From Heliocidaris erythrogramma (lineage: Eukaryota; Echinodermata; Echinoidea; Camarodonta; Echinometridae), in NCBI GenBank assembly GCA_025617745.1, contig CM046861.1:14036516-14100515 (forward strand): a DNA stretch of 64,000 bases. Direction: 5' to 3'. This document shows, piece by piece, positions 1-10,918 of this stretch. The notes beneath the pieces were generated by a model. That model searched no databases. It worked only from the letters and a program-made list of their open reading frames with translations, and was not told the DNA's origin. Made by a program: the position numbers and the translations under genes. How positions within the stretch are numbered: position 1 is the first letter of the stretch; each line of letters opens with the position of its first letter.

Positions 1-81
1 CTACCAGAGCAAGCGTGGAAGGTACAATGAGGAGCTGTATACTTTGTCCGCTTCTTTGTTCGCCATGTTCATAGTGTTAGT
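1..81 (-). repeat. Fragment of a foldback element family also present at 24664-24930
   Basis: The first 81 bases match, in inverse orientation, the left arm at about 24664-24747: both contain CTACCAGAGCAA, GGAAGGTACAAT and CGCTTCTTTGTTCGCCATGT. The window begins inside this copy, so its outer end is not visible. No coding content is seen. Confidence 0.7.
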
Positions 82-185
82 CCTGAGCTAAGTAGTGAGC
101 AAATTCAATATGAGTAGATCCCTCTAGATCTAACTTAGATCTACTAAGACCTAACTTAAATCTAGATGTCCTGATCTACCTAACA

Positions 186-221
<36 letters not shown>

Positions 222-1480
222 TAGAGAATAAAAAATTACAGCTGGTAGGTATCTCTAGTATCTTGCTATTTATGAACTCAAATCAAAGAAATCTGACGAA
301 AAAGTTTATAACTGTACATGAGCTATAACTTTTAATGGGGGGGGGGGGGGTACCAAGGATGTAGAGCTTTAAATTTACAGTAACGGAAAAAAGGAAATTA
401 TAAAAAAAATACAAAACAAAACAAACATAGCTAAAACAAATTTACCTTTCCAGCATCGACGCCTCCTTCGGGTAGGCCAGCGCAAAGCATGTTATCAGTG
501 ATTTCACCATTGAGGGACTTTTTGCACTGCACTGGGGGGACTAGCTGACAAGCATAATAACAAGTCCAATACACAAGACTTACGACAAGAGTGTCAATTA
601 TGTTACCGCACCGCACAAAATGTATCTCGAGGGCAGGGGGCAGATTGTGCCCTGGACGGCACTTGGAAGGGGCGTAAAAACGCAAAGGAGAGAAGAATCC
701 GGAGGGTAAATGCACTAGAAATCCACTTTTTGAAGGTTTGAAATGCGAAAATTGTCCAAAGCTCGGTCGCTTTGTTCTCTCATAATTATTTTCTTTCAAG
801 ATCTCGCGTCCCCATTAGGCCTATATATTTATTAAATAGCGTAAAGCCTTTGTTCTTAAAGTGCGGCCCATGGGCCACTTGCGGCCTGCGAGACGATTTC
901 ATGAGGCCCGCCAAAAATATCCAGTAAGAAAAAAAATGTGTTTAATAGATGAGCTATTCGGGTATGTATGATTAACATCCGAGGCGTGGGATTGGGGCTC
1001 AGGCCCTCTCCCCCGAGAAAATCAACATTCTCATGCATTCGGGCACCGCCATCTCATTTCCGGGCAGTGAAATGGTCTCTTTGTAATTTTTATACCTCAG
1101 ATGACCTAAATTAGCACATTTTGATGACGAAAATGAGATTTTCACGATTCTAAAGTGTCAATTTTTGATCTTTCCCTTTTTTCATTAGGATAGGCATCTT
1201 TTCAAAGAAAGATAATACGTAAGCTTGTCCGACATAGCAACCTGCATAATTCAAACTCTATGAAAGAAAGACCTCGTAGACCAGGTGACTAGAATAGCAC
1301 GTTAATGAACATTTGGGAAAGCGCATTGTTTGCAAGTTGGCTACATTTGGCAGACTGTCAAATACCGAGCATCAATGAACACTTTATCCAACTATACAGC
1401 CCCATGTCGGTTTATTTTGCTTTTCGTCACACTCTAGCACTCTGTTCGTTGTGAGCTTGATTTACTCATTTTACATTATC
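82..1480. other. Intergenic stretch without a supported gene
   Basis: It holds a GA-rich microsatellite at about 186-222, a run of 12 G near 339-350, and a segment at about 600-780 that resembles, in inverse orientation, the interior of the hAT-like element at 9892-10670 (shared CGGCACTTGGA and GGAGAGAA blocks). A GC-rich block at 860-920 (GTGCGGCCCATGGGCCAC) looks like a degenerate hAT relic. The two short minus-strand open frames here show no recognisable domain. Confidence 0.5.
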
Positions 1481-1830
1481 TTTTCTACTCAGGTGATCCC
1501 TCCTTACAAGCCTTTGAGGCTTTTTGGGACACCTTTTTCTTTCATATTAGCATGGGCGTTAATCGTTACGTAACTCTATTCATCATGGGGGGGGGGGGTG
1601 ACGGCTATTGTGTCGTCCCCCCCCCCCATGATGAATAGAGTTACGTCACGATTAACGCCCATGCATATTAGTATTATTGTATTTATTTATATAATTATTG
1701 CATGATATTTATTCATTTCAATTTGATGTAAATTTTATGTTACGCATACAATGTTCATTCGTTTGTAATGTTTTTAATTGTAATTTTTATATTGAAAGAA
1801 ATAAATGAAAGAAATAAATCAAAACTTTGT
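1481..1830 (+). repeat. Probable LINE 3' untranslated tail, split by a small foldback element
   Basis: The block contains a stem-like TTACAAGCCTTTGAGGCTTT segment followed by AT-rich sequence ending in two GAAAGAAATAAAT units, as in CR1-group LINE 3' ends. No reverse transcriptase coding sequence adjoins it, so the family is uncertain. The element at 1551-1663 is inserted within it. Confidence 0.3.
1551..1663. mobile_element. 113-bp foldback MITE with perfect 8-bp target duplication (hAT-like)
   Basis: Two arms of about 48 bp are almost perfect reverse complements: the left begins CATGGGCGTTAATCGTTACG and the right ends CGATTAACGCCCATG. They enclose about 20 bases, and each arm ends in a G or C run at the loop side. 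The 8-mer CATATTAG lies immediately outside both ends (1543-1550 and 1664-1671). An 8-bp duplication is typical of hAT elements. It is non-coding. Confidence 0.8.
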
Positions 1831-2153
1831 TGCTTTTCAGTGGGTTTAATGAAAAGTATAATTAAATGAATATATGAATAATCATTACATCACAGTCGAT
1901 GCTTATCTCAGTGAATTTTAAACGAACATGCCAGTTTATGTCAAATGACCTTTATCTGCTCATGTGCAAATCCTAATTACGAACTCGCTTATTAGCATAG
2001 CAATGTTTTCGGGTTGAGTGAACACACCCAAGGGGAGTGTTTCATCAAGCGTTTTGGCAGTGATTTTTACCGACAACTGACATAAGCTACTGAAATCCTT
2101 GCATCTGATTGGCTGAGAGCAAATTTGTCAGTAAATATCACTGACAAAAAGAA

Positions 2154-2478
2154 GGACTCTTTGTATTGATTGTTTTATTCGCCGACTATACACGATAAGC
2201 CGAGTGAAGACGCGATCTCGAGAACCTGTTGGCCCCGAAAAAAAGAGTCCAGTGCAATTGCTCCACGCTGACGACTTTCCCTGAGATTTTTCAGGGAGAG
2301 CAATTAAAATTGGCCGCACCTCCCCAGCTAAAGCGCTAGTGAACTTTGGACCCCTGACGTCAGCGTGGAGCAATTGCACTGGACTCTTTTTTTTCGGGGC
2401 CAACAGGTTCTCGGGATCGTGCCATCACTCGGCTTATCGCGTATAGTCGGCGAATAAAAAAATCAATAAAAAGAGTCC
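2154..2478. mobile_element. 325-bp palindromic MITE
   Basis: Arms of about 120 bp are near-perfect reverse complements. Shared blocks in order are GGACTCTTT, ATTCGCCGACTATA, CGATAAGCCGAGTG, AACCTGTTGGCCCCGAAAAA and GCAATTGCTCCACGCTGACG. The spacer is about 80 bp. The 4-mer AGAA flanks both ends (2150-2153, 2479-2482) and may be the target duplication, but four bases could match by chance. The minus-strand open frame across it is a by-product of the palindrome. Confidence 0.8.
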
Positions 2479-2499
2479 AGAACTAGACTAGGTCCAGCC

Positions 2500-2998
2500 C
2501 AGTGGCGGATCCAGAAAGAGGCGCCAAGGGCGCGGGCCCTTCTTTAATTTTTCTGTTTTGTGATATATATATATATATTTTTTACTCTTCGGTTCACTAT
2601 GAATATAGCGCGGGCTTTTCATAAATTTTCTTTGGTTTCATTACCAAGTATATAATTAATAGCAGCACACCACATTTTATTGTAACAAGCACCGCCCACC
2701 CCTTACTTTAAGATTTTAATCATGATAAAGCGCGAATTTAGCTAGATTGGTACCGAGGCTAAAAGTTTTAGGAAATTAGTTCGGATACAATTTATTTCAC
2801 GATTCACGAGCGTGCGCGCATGTACAATATAATACAGGCCACACAATTATGCAGACCAAACTGTACTCCGCTTGAATAATCCAGGCAGCAGGCGGGTAGC
2901 CCCACCAAAGCGCAAAGTAAATAATTAAAAGCGAGAGCGAGAGCGAAAAAGCGCGGGAAGAAAAAATCCTTAAAAGGCGCTACGAGCCGTTATCTTTC
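2500..2998. repeat. Degenerate repeat mosaic (hAT-type end and GCTACGAGCC family)
   Basis: It starts with CAGTGGCGGATCCAG, the terminal motif of the hAT-like MITEs at 14743-14922 and 44722-44900. It ends with an AAAGCGAGAGCG...GGCGCTACGAGCCGTTATC block that recurs at about 46560-46640 and 46755-46790. No second hAT end was found here, so this looks like a truncated copy. No gene is seen. Confidence 0.5.
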
Positions 2999-3297
2999 TA
3001 TAATAATATAATGTGTTCCATTTATATAACGCAGCTACTATATGAATATACTCTACTGCGCTTAATACAAAGTATCACATTATTACCCCGGCTTTAGCCG
3101 AGCTGCCATGATAGGCGCTAAAGCATTTCAAGGAATTTCTTCCTACCGGGTACCCATTTACTTCACCTGCGTGGAGAGTGGCAAATGTAGATGAATGTCT
3201 TGCCAAAGGACATTAGCGCCGTGGCGGGATTCGAACCGCGAACCATGATGTGAGCCACAGTCCGGTGACGTATCCACTAGACCACGACACCTCTATC
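2999..3297 (-). repeat. tRNA-derived SINE
   Basis: On the minus strand a tRNA-like head carries a box A-type sequence (GTGGTCTAGTGGATACG, near 3270-3290) and a perfect box B-type sequence (GGTTCGAATCCCGCC, near 3223-3237), the internal RNA polymerase III promoter layout. The body runs to an AT-rich tail containing GCGTTATATAAATGG and ATTATTAT units, close to the tail of the L2-like LINE at 38140-38190. That shared tail suggests it is mobilised by that LINE (inference). It is not a functional tRNA gene, because the acceptor stem does not pair. Confidence 0.75.
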
Positions 3298-3740
3298 AAA
3301 ATTTTCTGAAAGGTCAAAGCGGGAGGGGGGGGGGGAATATCCCTCTGAACCGCCCTCAACCCGCCCTCCACCCACCCTGAACCCACCCATGTTCCATCCA
3401 TACAGTGCAGAATTTTGTCCAAATAATTGAAAAGCAGTCCGGTTTGTCAATTCTTCAAAGAAGTGACAAAGACCTACAGCTGCTCTTAGATATCGACTCT
3501 GCGAGACAATGGGGCAGGCGCCTGGGAACGATTTTGTTACTGGGGGTGCTGTGAGCAAAAAAAAAAAGGTCCTCAGCATTTTAGTGTCTCTTCTTAAGTC
3601 CAAAAATCTCTGACAAGCAAAAAAAGAAGTCCTCAGCATTTTAGTGTCTCTTCTTAAGTCCCAAAATCTCTGACAAGCAACAAAAAAAAAAAAAAAAAAA
3701 AAGAGAGAAAAAAAAGGTCCTCTGCGTTTTAGGGTCTCTT
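3298..3740. repeat. Composite dispersed repeat with internal duplication
   Basis: Three parts recur elsewhere. The segment CAAATAATTGAAAAGCAGTCC (near 3418-3440) recurs near 46860. GTTTGTCAATTCTTCAAAG (3442-3500) recurs at 15863-15925. The unit CCTCAGCATTTTAGTGTCTC (3571-3680) occurs twice about 60 bp apart and, diverged and inverted, inside the MITE at 44722-44900. The piece also has G and A homopolymers. No coding sequence is supported. Confidence 0.6.
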
Positions 3741-3952
3741 TAAACTACTTGTTCAAGAATAACAAAATTGCACCCCCGGCTCCCAGGCCCCTGCAATGGG
3801 GGTGTAGCGTCTCTGGTGTGCCTCAATTTAATCGTTATTAAGGAGTTTCTATTCAAAAATTACATTCTGCTGTATATTACAATGTATTTGAATTACATTT
3901 AATGGCAAGAAATGGCATTTTTATGTATATAAACAAACACAAACTTTACAAG

Positions 3953-5122
3953 TAGTGACATTTTTAGGCTTCGTACCTATACGGTCTTGCCCGCGTCCTC
4001 ACTTCTGATTGGCTGGACTCCGAACTTGCGCGTCCTTGCTTCTTGATTGGCTGGATTTTCGGCTTCTGTGAACCGGGCGCGTAGTATAAAAGCCTTCCCT
4101 TCGAACTAGTTTTTCACCAGACCAGACCACACCACAACAATGCAGACACAAGCCACTACGCGCAGTTCAGACTCGGACTCTCGCACTGTCGTCGCCTATT
4201 AAAAAACGGACCTAGTTCTTGATTTTTATCAACAGTACAGAGGACCGTTCCCGTCGAGTGGAGCTTATCTACGTTAGCTCGAATATTTTGAAACTGCGAA
4301 TATTTTGTGACTGCGCTTGAACTCGAATATGTTGTGTGAAATTTCGATATTGAAACTGAAAGTGATCAAACTTGTTTCTGGACCTCCGCTTACCGTACTT
4401 CATGACTTCATTGAAACTTATGTGATTTCAACTTGCAAGAACATTTTGGAACAGCTTATCATGGACATTGTTCACGAATATTGTGTGACTGCGCCTGAGC
4501 TTTTGAGCCGTTGACCAGGAACATTTTATAACTTCATTTTTGCGACAAACTGATTCCTGGAAGTTCTGGAACTAGAGATTATCAAGTCTGCGAGGTTTAC
4601 GTCGTCTTCCTGCTTGATCAACGTCAACGAATCTTCTGTTGCGTTTTGAACTCTTTGGCTTGATGGACTAACTTCAAGTTTGTCTCGCCTCTCGGTCTAG
4701 CTTAACGAACTCCGACATTTGGACTTCCAGCTTCGTACTTGGACGCGATATTGCTTAATTAGTGTCATCTCGAAACATTTATTCATCGAGTTGTCTTGGA
4801 CTTTTAATTGGAGTAATATCTATTTATCATTTAACCATCGTACCTTTGGATATCATATAGGCCTAGTCTATTAATGCCTTTTGGAATTGATCCAATGTCG
4901 ATTCGCAAGTGATAAATATCTTTGGAATATTTCTCAGCGAGAACAACTTAGATGTCGACTCGTGAGTAAATAAATAAACTTAAAGTTAATACTATCATTT
5001 TGTTACTAAAAAGTCAATTTCTGAATTGTCGTTTAGTTTTACTTGAGTCAGTCTAGTCCTGTCTAGGGTAGGTTATTCGATTTAATTTAGATAGCTAAAG
5101 AGTAAATTTCCATTGCATAACA
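3953..5122 (+). promoter_or_regulatory. Promoter-like block, possibly a solo LTR
   Basis: Two GATTGGCTGG boxes (inverted CCAAT; near 4007 and 4044) precede a TATAAAA box near 4086. About 50 bases further is an ATG opening a frame of only 20 codons. A candidate polyadenylation signal (AATAAATAAA) lies near 4967. Promoter plus poly(A) signal within about 1.2 kb, with no adjacent gene, fits a solitary LTR or a retroposed first exon. The ends are not defined: TG at 3957 and CA near 5120 are only suggestions. If it is an LTR it is an isolated fossil with no internal region beside it. A non-coding RNA promoter remains possible. Confidence 0.4.
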
Positions 5123-5181
5123 GTAAAACTAAAAGGAGCTGGTGGAGGAAAAGTTCATTCACATTTTCCCCCCACCTAGCC

Positions 5182-5485
5182 AAAGGGGTACCAATATGGC
5201 TGCCATTTTGCATTGGTGGCTTTAGTTGTACAATAGCTATTCATTATGCAACATCTTATCCATTGTGTACAGGTAAATTGACATGTCCCGCAATGACATC
5301 AGTTTTTTTTTTCAAAATGGCAGCCCCCATGGGATAATATCTAGCAAAAAATCTGCAAACTTTAGAGAGACTGTTCTCCTTACTGAGTAATCAAATCAGA
5401 GTATTTTCAATATATTTTGAACAGGCCGACAATTTTCAACATGATTATCAACTATGTATGTTGAGTTTCATTCTCCTTTGGTATC
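5182..5485 (+). repeat. Dispersed repeat, copy 1 of a ~300-bp family
   Basis: It aligns over its whole length with 15933-16232: shared ATGGCTGCCATTTTGCATTG, AGTTGTACAATAGCTATTCA, TGGGATAATATCTAGCAA and TTGAGTTTCATTCTCCTTTG. The copies differ by scattered substitutions and small indels. No terminal repeats or coding potential are seen. Confidence 0.8.
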
Positions 5486-6243
5486 GAACGCGCTTGAAAA
5501 TGTAGCAGTACCAAGATGACTTCTTCTCATTTGTCAAGTGATGAAAGGATGTCATAAGTTACTTGCAAAATAACAGTTTCAACGCTATGAAATGAGCGGT
5601 AACCAGATTGTGACTTTAGAATATGCACTTACGTCGAACTCGAGGACGTGGGGTGTGCAGAGATAATAAAAGGGTCACTAACGATAACAAATTCCATCCT
5701 GTTAAAAATAAAGTTCAGAATTGGTGATGCTGTGAGGTTTTAAAGGAATCCCGACGAGAGGAAATCAAAATTATCAAATCAAAAATTATGCACAGATGTG
5801 TCGTAGTCCAGTGGTTTAACCACTTGACTGTAAATGCGAGGATCATGAGTTCGATTGGGGGGACACGTCGCCCCACGAAATTTTAAAAGACTGAAAAAAA
5901 GACTGAAAAAAGGAAATAACAAGCAAGGCCTGCAACATCCTTCCTGTTGAGGCTTTTAGGTGGTCTAAAATGCAAACTGAAAATTTTATTGCTTAGTCGC
6001 ATTGTAGTATTGAAAACTATACAATACTGCAAAGATCTCTAAACCATGCGTAAGAGGTATTATTTAGGCAGATATCTCCTGTGTTTTTAAATTGACATTG
6101 TAAAGTCACTATCGGACCTATTGCAATTCAGGGGGCCGGGGGACGCCTCTCCCTGAAATTTGTCGAGATTTTGCCCCCCCCCCCCTGAAAATAAGAAATA
6201 CCAGATTTTTCTCGTGTGTAAATGGTGATTTAAAGTTGAGTTC
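5486..6243. other. Intergenic stretch with a tRNA-SINE fragment
   Basis: At 5791-5870 (+) there is a tRNA-like head: box A-like TAGTCCAGTGGTTTAA followed by box B-like GAGTTCGATTG. It is probably a SINE fragment. A run of 10 C lies near 6175. Nothing else is recognised. Confidence 0.45.
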
Positions 6244-6475
6244 AGGGTGGTATTCTGAGATTGATTTTATCTTGATTTTAGTGAAAAGATTTTAATTTTC
6301 ATAACAACTTTTAAATTGCAACATTTCATTTATTAATTGGTGTTTGCGCTGATGAATTCCGCGTGCACCCCACTTTTGCGCAGTCATTAACCAATGATGC
6401 GCCATACGCGTATATTTTGTTATGACAACTTATTTCACTCAAATCAAGATAAAATAAATCTCAAAATACCACCCT
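6244..6475. mobile_element. 232-bp MITE with ~40-bp terminal inverted repeats
   Basis: The left end starts AGGGTGGTATTCTGAGATTG and the right end is its diverged complement (AATCTCAAAATACCACCCT). Similarity continues through TTTATCTTGATTT for about 40 bp. The ends resemble Harbinger/ISL2EU-type MITE ends from memory, but no clear target duplication is visible, so the superfamily is open. Confidence 0.7.
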
Positions 6476-8136
6476 TGGTCATGCGCTAACATCATGAAGG
6501 ATATCAATTGGGAAAGGTTGACTATATAGCACATAAGATTTGGTGTATGCTGTAAGATGTTGGAATCACCCAAATGAGAATAAATTGACTCAATCCTGCT
6601 GAGAGTCACATGCACTGCACACAGTTAATAATTTACATGGTACTACATACACATGTTCGGCCCGAACATTTCAGCTATTTCTCATCATATTTCGAATATT
6701 AGGGCATTTGAAGAGCAATCCTTTTCAAGATGTTCTGTCAAACTGACACAAAAGGATTGAGAAAGCTCACAAATAATTTTTTACCTTTCCCACAACTCGA
6801 CCTACGCTTTAACGCTTGGATTTGCCCTGTGTACGAAACGTACTTTGGTTGTTATCCTTCCTTGCCTTTTTCCCGGCCTTGAGGGAAGCAAACTTTTGAG
6901 TTAAGTAAACATTTGAGTTCACTTCACTCTATACACCTTGTGCAGATAAAATGGTGCAATGAACAAAATAATGATCAGAACGTTCTAGATTATCACGGGA
7001 CAGGAGAATTAGAAGGTTGTTAAACCAGTGAAGTGTACTCCCTGGTATAACAATACAATGGCAAGAATTAAGTGAAGATTAAAATATTAAAATATGTAAA
7101 TATGTAAATATTTACAGTTATTGTTTTTTTAAATAAAAAAACGCGCTTTATCATCATCTTTATCCTGGGGGGGGGGGGGGGGGGGGGGGACTGAGCCTTT
7201 TATAGTCATGTAGTCATGTAATTCGATATCATACACTCTTCATTGCTCACTTGACAATGAATGGACAATTCCCGCGCGCGGACATTTTGAATAGTTTGCC
7301 CCAATATTTTGATTAATTTGCCAATTATGGATATGAAGATGAAGCACCCACACTGAGTTACTACCTGCAATGTAAAGGCTTACCTACATAATATAATGAG
7401 AAATTCACCATGTTTTCGGCTGTTTTTGCGTCAAAACGTACGCACTAATAAAAATGAATTTTGTAACAAGCGCGTAATACACGTATGCTATACATATCGC
7501 ACTAAGATTAAACTTCAATAAGTATTATTGTTGAATAAATTATTCATATTTTTACAAATACTTCAGATTTTGAAAATCTGGGTAATCTATCGTGATGACT
7601 CGTCATAGCTTAAAGCTAGCATGGCTAGAGCAATTCAAACGTCAACATGCGTCGTAATACTTCTCATGGTATTGAACATGTATCGAATTACAAGACATGC
7701 TCTTTGCTCATTATAGAGGAAATTTCGTTATAAGAAAATATTGGTCATATAATTCGAAATTCAACCTGCTTTTGATGCCATTTTCTGTCAAAATGTACGC
7801 ATAAGATAAATCAATGTGGTAACCAGCGGGTAATACATGTATCCTAGTATCCATATCGTACTAAGATTAAACTTCAATAAGTTATAGGAGGAAAATAATT
7901 CATGTAAAGTATTATAGATGAATGAATTATCCACATTTTAGCAAAACATTCTAAAGTTTGATCTTTTTGATAATCCGTGTAATACTTATGAGATATGACA
8001 TGGCATGAATGAAGGACTTGATTTAACCATTATCAAGCATCTTGAATTGTTGAACCGTTTCTAAACGGAACTTCGTGAACGGAGTTTTTTGTTAATAACA
8101 GAGAATTGCCGTAATGGGATAACCTCGCTAGTCATA
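6476..8136. repeat. Non-coding stretch with a degenerate direct duplication
   Basis: 7388-7595 and 7745-7985 are diverged direct copies about 360 bp apart: shared AAATTCA, GTACGCA, GTAATACA and ACTAAGATTAAACTTCAATA. A pure run of 23 G lies at 7167-7189. The rest is AT-rich and no gene is supported. Confidence 0.55.
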
Positions 8137-8250
8137 AAGACCGCTATTCATAAGGGCAACTTATTCATAAGGATCGCTATTCATAAGGGCAACTTATTCA
8201 TAAGGATCGCTATTCATAAGGGCAACTTATTCATAAGGATCGCTATCCAT
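8137..8250. repeat. 33-bp tandem repeat, about three units
   Basis: The unit GGATCGCTATTCATAAGGGC plus AACTTATTCATAA repeats three times with almost no difference. A partial inverse copy (ATGAATAGCGGTCCTTCTAA) follows at about 8280-8300, so the array sits beside a short inverted segment. Confidence 0.85.
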
Positions 8251-8876
8251 AACGCGTGACTAAATGAATAGGGGTTTTGCATGAATAGCGGTCCTTCTAA
8301 ATAGCGAGCAAACCATAGACAAAATTACCTCGGTATTTATAAGGACCACTATTCATCAAAATAGATGTATTATATTTATATGTACGAGCAATCAAGAGAG
8401 GGAAAAATACTCATATCCAGAATTTATTAAAAGCATAAACAACAGGTCGATTCAAATGATAATTAAGAAAAAAGTGTAATTAAGCATTATGACATCACTA
8501 ATTGAACGCATGCAGATGATAAGTAAAACAAATATTGTGCTGAAAATTGCATACATTGTTTGGGAATATTGAGTCCATCGTTTGATCTGAATTCTGAAAA
8601 TCATTGATTGGTTTTGACTAGAAGGTATCAAAGCTGGGTATATATATTTCTAATACATACTGTTCTAAATCCAAAAAAAAGGAAAAAAAACGTTTTTTTG
8701 TTGAAGAAAATAAAATAATATAGAAATAAAAAATTAAAACTAAGAAAATAAAATGAAACGATATAGAAACTAATGAATAAAGTAAAATGAAATGAAAAAA
8801 TAAAATGGAATAGAATAAAAGAATGAATTAAAAAGGATAAAAAATAGCACATGGATATAAATCCTTACCTACATAC

Positions 8877-9048
8877 AATGAGCAGCTGTAATAACCCACC
8901 ATGGGTCAATTAAAGACGCACCAGACATGTGTTCTCCATTCTCAAGCATCGTAACCTGCCAGGGCCATGCATACTCCTCAGCGGGCTCACCCCCCTATGA
9001 TCTGTGTACTGATCCATCCATATATTCTACCACAATCACTGGATCTTG
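8877..9048 (-). pseudogene. S1 (chymotrypsin-like) serine protease exon, isolated
   Basis: On the minus strand a pyrimidine-rich acceptor ending in CACAG precedes an exon reading SSDCGR...QIIGG, then AEEYAWPWQVTMLENGEHMS and GASLIDPWWVITAAH, and a GTATGT donor follows. These are the family hallmarks: the linking prodomain cysteine, the activation site (I-I-G-G), the conserved PWQV block and the catalytic histidine in TAAHC. The exon border after this histidine is usual for S1 genes. A run of six G at the IIGG codons puts the two halves in different frames by one base, which could be a real break or a homopolymer sequencing error. I found no exon carrying the catalytic Asp or the GDSGGP motif nearby, so this is a stranded exon or part of a gene with large introns. 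Confidence 0.65.
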
Positions 9049-9891
9049 CTGTGTGAATGAAAGAGAAGAGAACGTTTCAGAAATATCAAATTAAACCGTT
9101 TATTGATAAATAAACTGGTTTAATACACTTAAATTGGTTTAATACACTCCTGGAATGCTAGGATTATCATAAAACAAGATTAGAACATCAGTAAATATAT
9201 TTTACATACAGGATGCCCCACCCCACCCCCCCCCCCCCAAAAAAAAAGATACCAAGATTGACAAATTTGGTTAAGGTCTTTTTTTCCGGAGCATTTTGTA
9301 ACGCAAGGTAGTTTCATATTTGAGTTCAAGTATCAATGAAACCGGTGTTTTTAACACATGTAGGCTCTTCATATTAATGTGTGTGGAATGTTACGTTTGT
9401 GTTCAGTTTGATATTTGTTAAAGCTTGCCCGAAGCTCAGACATAATACCATTTTCTGAAACTACACAATGATACGTTAATTTCTGCCAGGAGCACTGCCA
9501 GTGGATGTCTTCAACACTGTTTCACGAAAGTGCGTCTAGAATAAAAACCAAATTTGGCATCTTTTGCCTTCTAAAAATATCCTCTATATAATGTTACCGG
9601 TGAAATTTGCCACGCATTATTTCAAGCAGAGGGAGCCCCCAAAGTGGGCTAGCAAATTTCAAATAATGGGGGGCAAATCCATATACATTTACATTATATA
9701 TATAGAGAGAGTCATAATCTGCGAGCACAGACCCTCATATGACACTTTATCAGAAATCATTGTCTTGAGGGAATCCTAACCCAGCGACTTGTCAGGGGAA
9801 GCTATACGGGGCCTATGGTAGTCTTACAGTGCAGACAATTTTTTACGACTGACCAGGGTTTGTGCTTGAAAAATATAGTCGTCCCACCAAT
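9049..9891. other. Stretch without a supported gene
   Basis: It is AT-rich with one C run near 9226-9238 and a short AT microsatellite near 9690. The plus-strand open frame at 9564-9779 shows no domain. Confidence 0.5.
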
Positions 9892-10670
9892 CAGTCGCGT
9901 ATCTAGGTATTATGGCGTCCGGAACGAACAATGAAGTTGCGCCCCCCCCCCCCCCCCCCCCTCCGACTGCCCAAACTTATCTAGTTATTTTACAACCGAG
10001 GGAGCAAAGCGACCGAGCGGCAAATTTTTCCATATTTAATTCTACAAAAATACCATTTCTCGTGCATGTTAGCCAAGAAAATTTTGCAATTGACCACTGC
10101 AATTCAGCGGTAGAGAAGTTCGAATTTTGTACATAGATAAACGGTTTACCGTTCACTCACTTCTAAAATCGGGAGCATAATTTACGAAAACCTTGAAAAT
10201 TAGTCAAGAAATTCAGCAGGGCGACCAAACGTTAAGAGTTTTTCAAATGTTGAACCTTTGCAAATGCTGTTTCATATACTTATCCTATATCAGGGCGAAA
10301 CATTTAGCAAGAGTCAGATGAAACTTACACGAAAGCGAGCAAAGCAACGAAAATTACATCTTTATTTTTCAAGTTTTTAACCCTTTAAGCTATAGAAGAA
10401 CTATATACTGGGGGGCGCAAAACTACAAGATCCTGACAGAAAATTATTATGCGAGGGAGCAAAGCGACCGAGCTACAAATTTTCGCATTTCCAACCCTCA
10501 AAAGCTGTGTTTCTAAATGCATTTGCCTTGCGGATTGGGGCGCATAATGAGGATTATGATTTTTCTTCATTTCCCCCTTTTATTTCCTTTCTCTCTTTTG
10601 CGATTTTGCGCCCGCTCCAAGTGCCGCCCGGGGCACTTGCCCCCACCCCCGCCTCCTAGATACGCCACTG
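9892..10670. mobile_element. Non-autonomous hAT-like element, 779 bp
   Basis: The left end is CAGTCGCGTATCTAGG and the right end, inverted, CAGTGGCGTATCTAGG. Directly outside lie CCACCAAT (left) and CCATCAAT (right), an 8-bp duplication with one mismatch. hAT elements make 8-bp duplications and often begin CAG. The interior is non-coding but holds three related GAGGGAGCAAAGCGACCGAG blocks (near 9998, 10330, 10455) and a 20-C run near 9942. Copies of the interior recur at about 600-780 and, loosely, near 33350. Confidence 0.75.
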
Positions 10671-10918
10671 CCATCAATGAATTACCAGACCAACTCCTCG
10701 TCACGCAGGGTCTAGGATGACCATCTATACCAGGTTGACCATCCATTGACCAATAGAGGGTTCCCAGAAGCAGCCGTGCCTGAGCACTAGACCATGACAA
10801 CAATGGCTTTTCATAGTCTGATGCACAGGCTTTTATTGTTATGTCAAGCGTGGCTGCCGTGAGAACCTTCTTCCTTAAAAATTTATCTTGAAATCTTAAA
10901 ATTATAGACATACGTACT
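10671..10918 (-). repeat. Possible tRNA-SINE head
   Basis: On the minus strand near 10770-10800, GTCATGGTCTAGTGCTCAGG resembles a tRNA-derived box A region. A convincing box B was not found, so this is weak. Nothing else is recognised. Confidence 0.25.

Noticed and set aside
3213-3297. A possible tRNA gene on the minus strand
   Set aside because: Box A and box B are good, but the acceptor stem does not pair, and the sequence continues into a SINE body and AT-rich tail.
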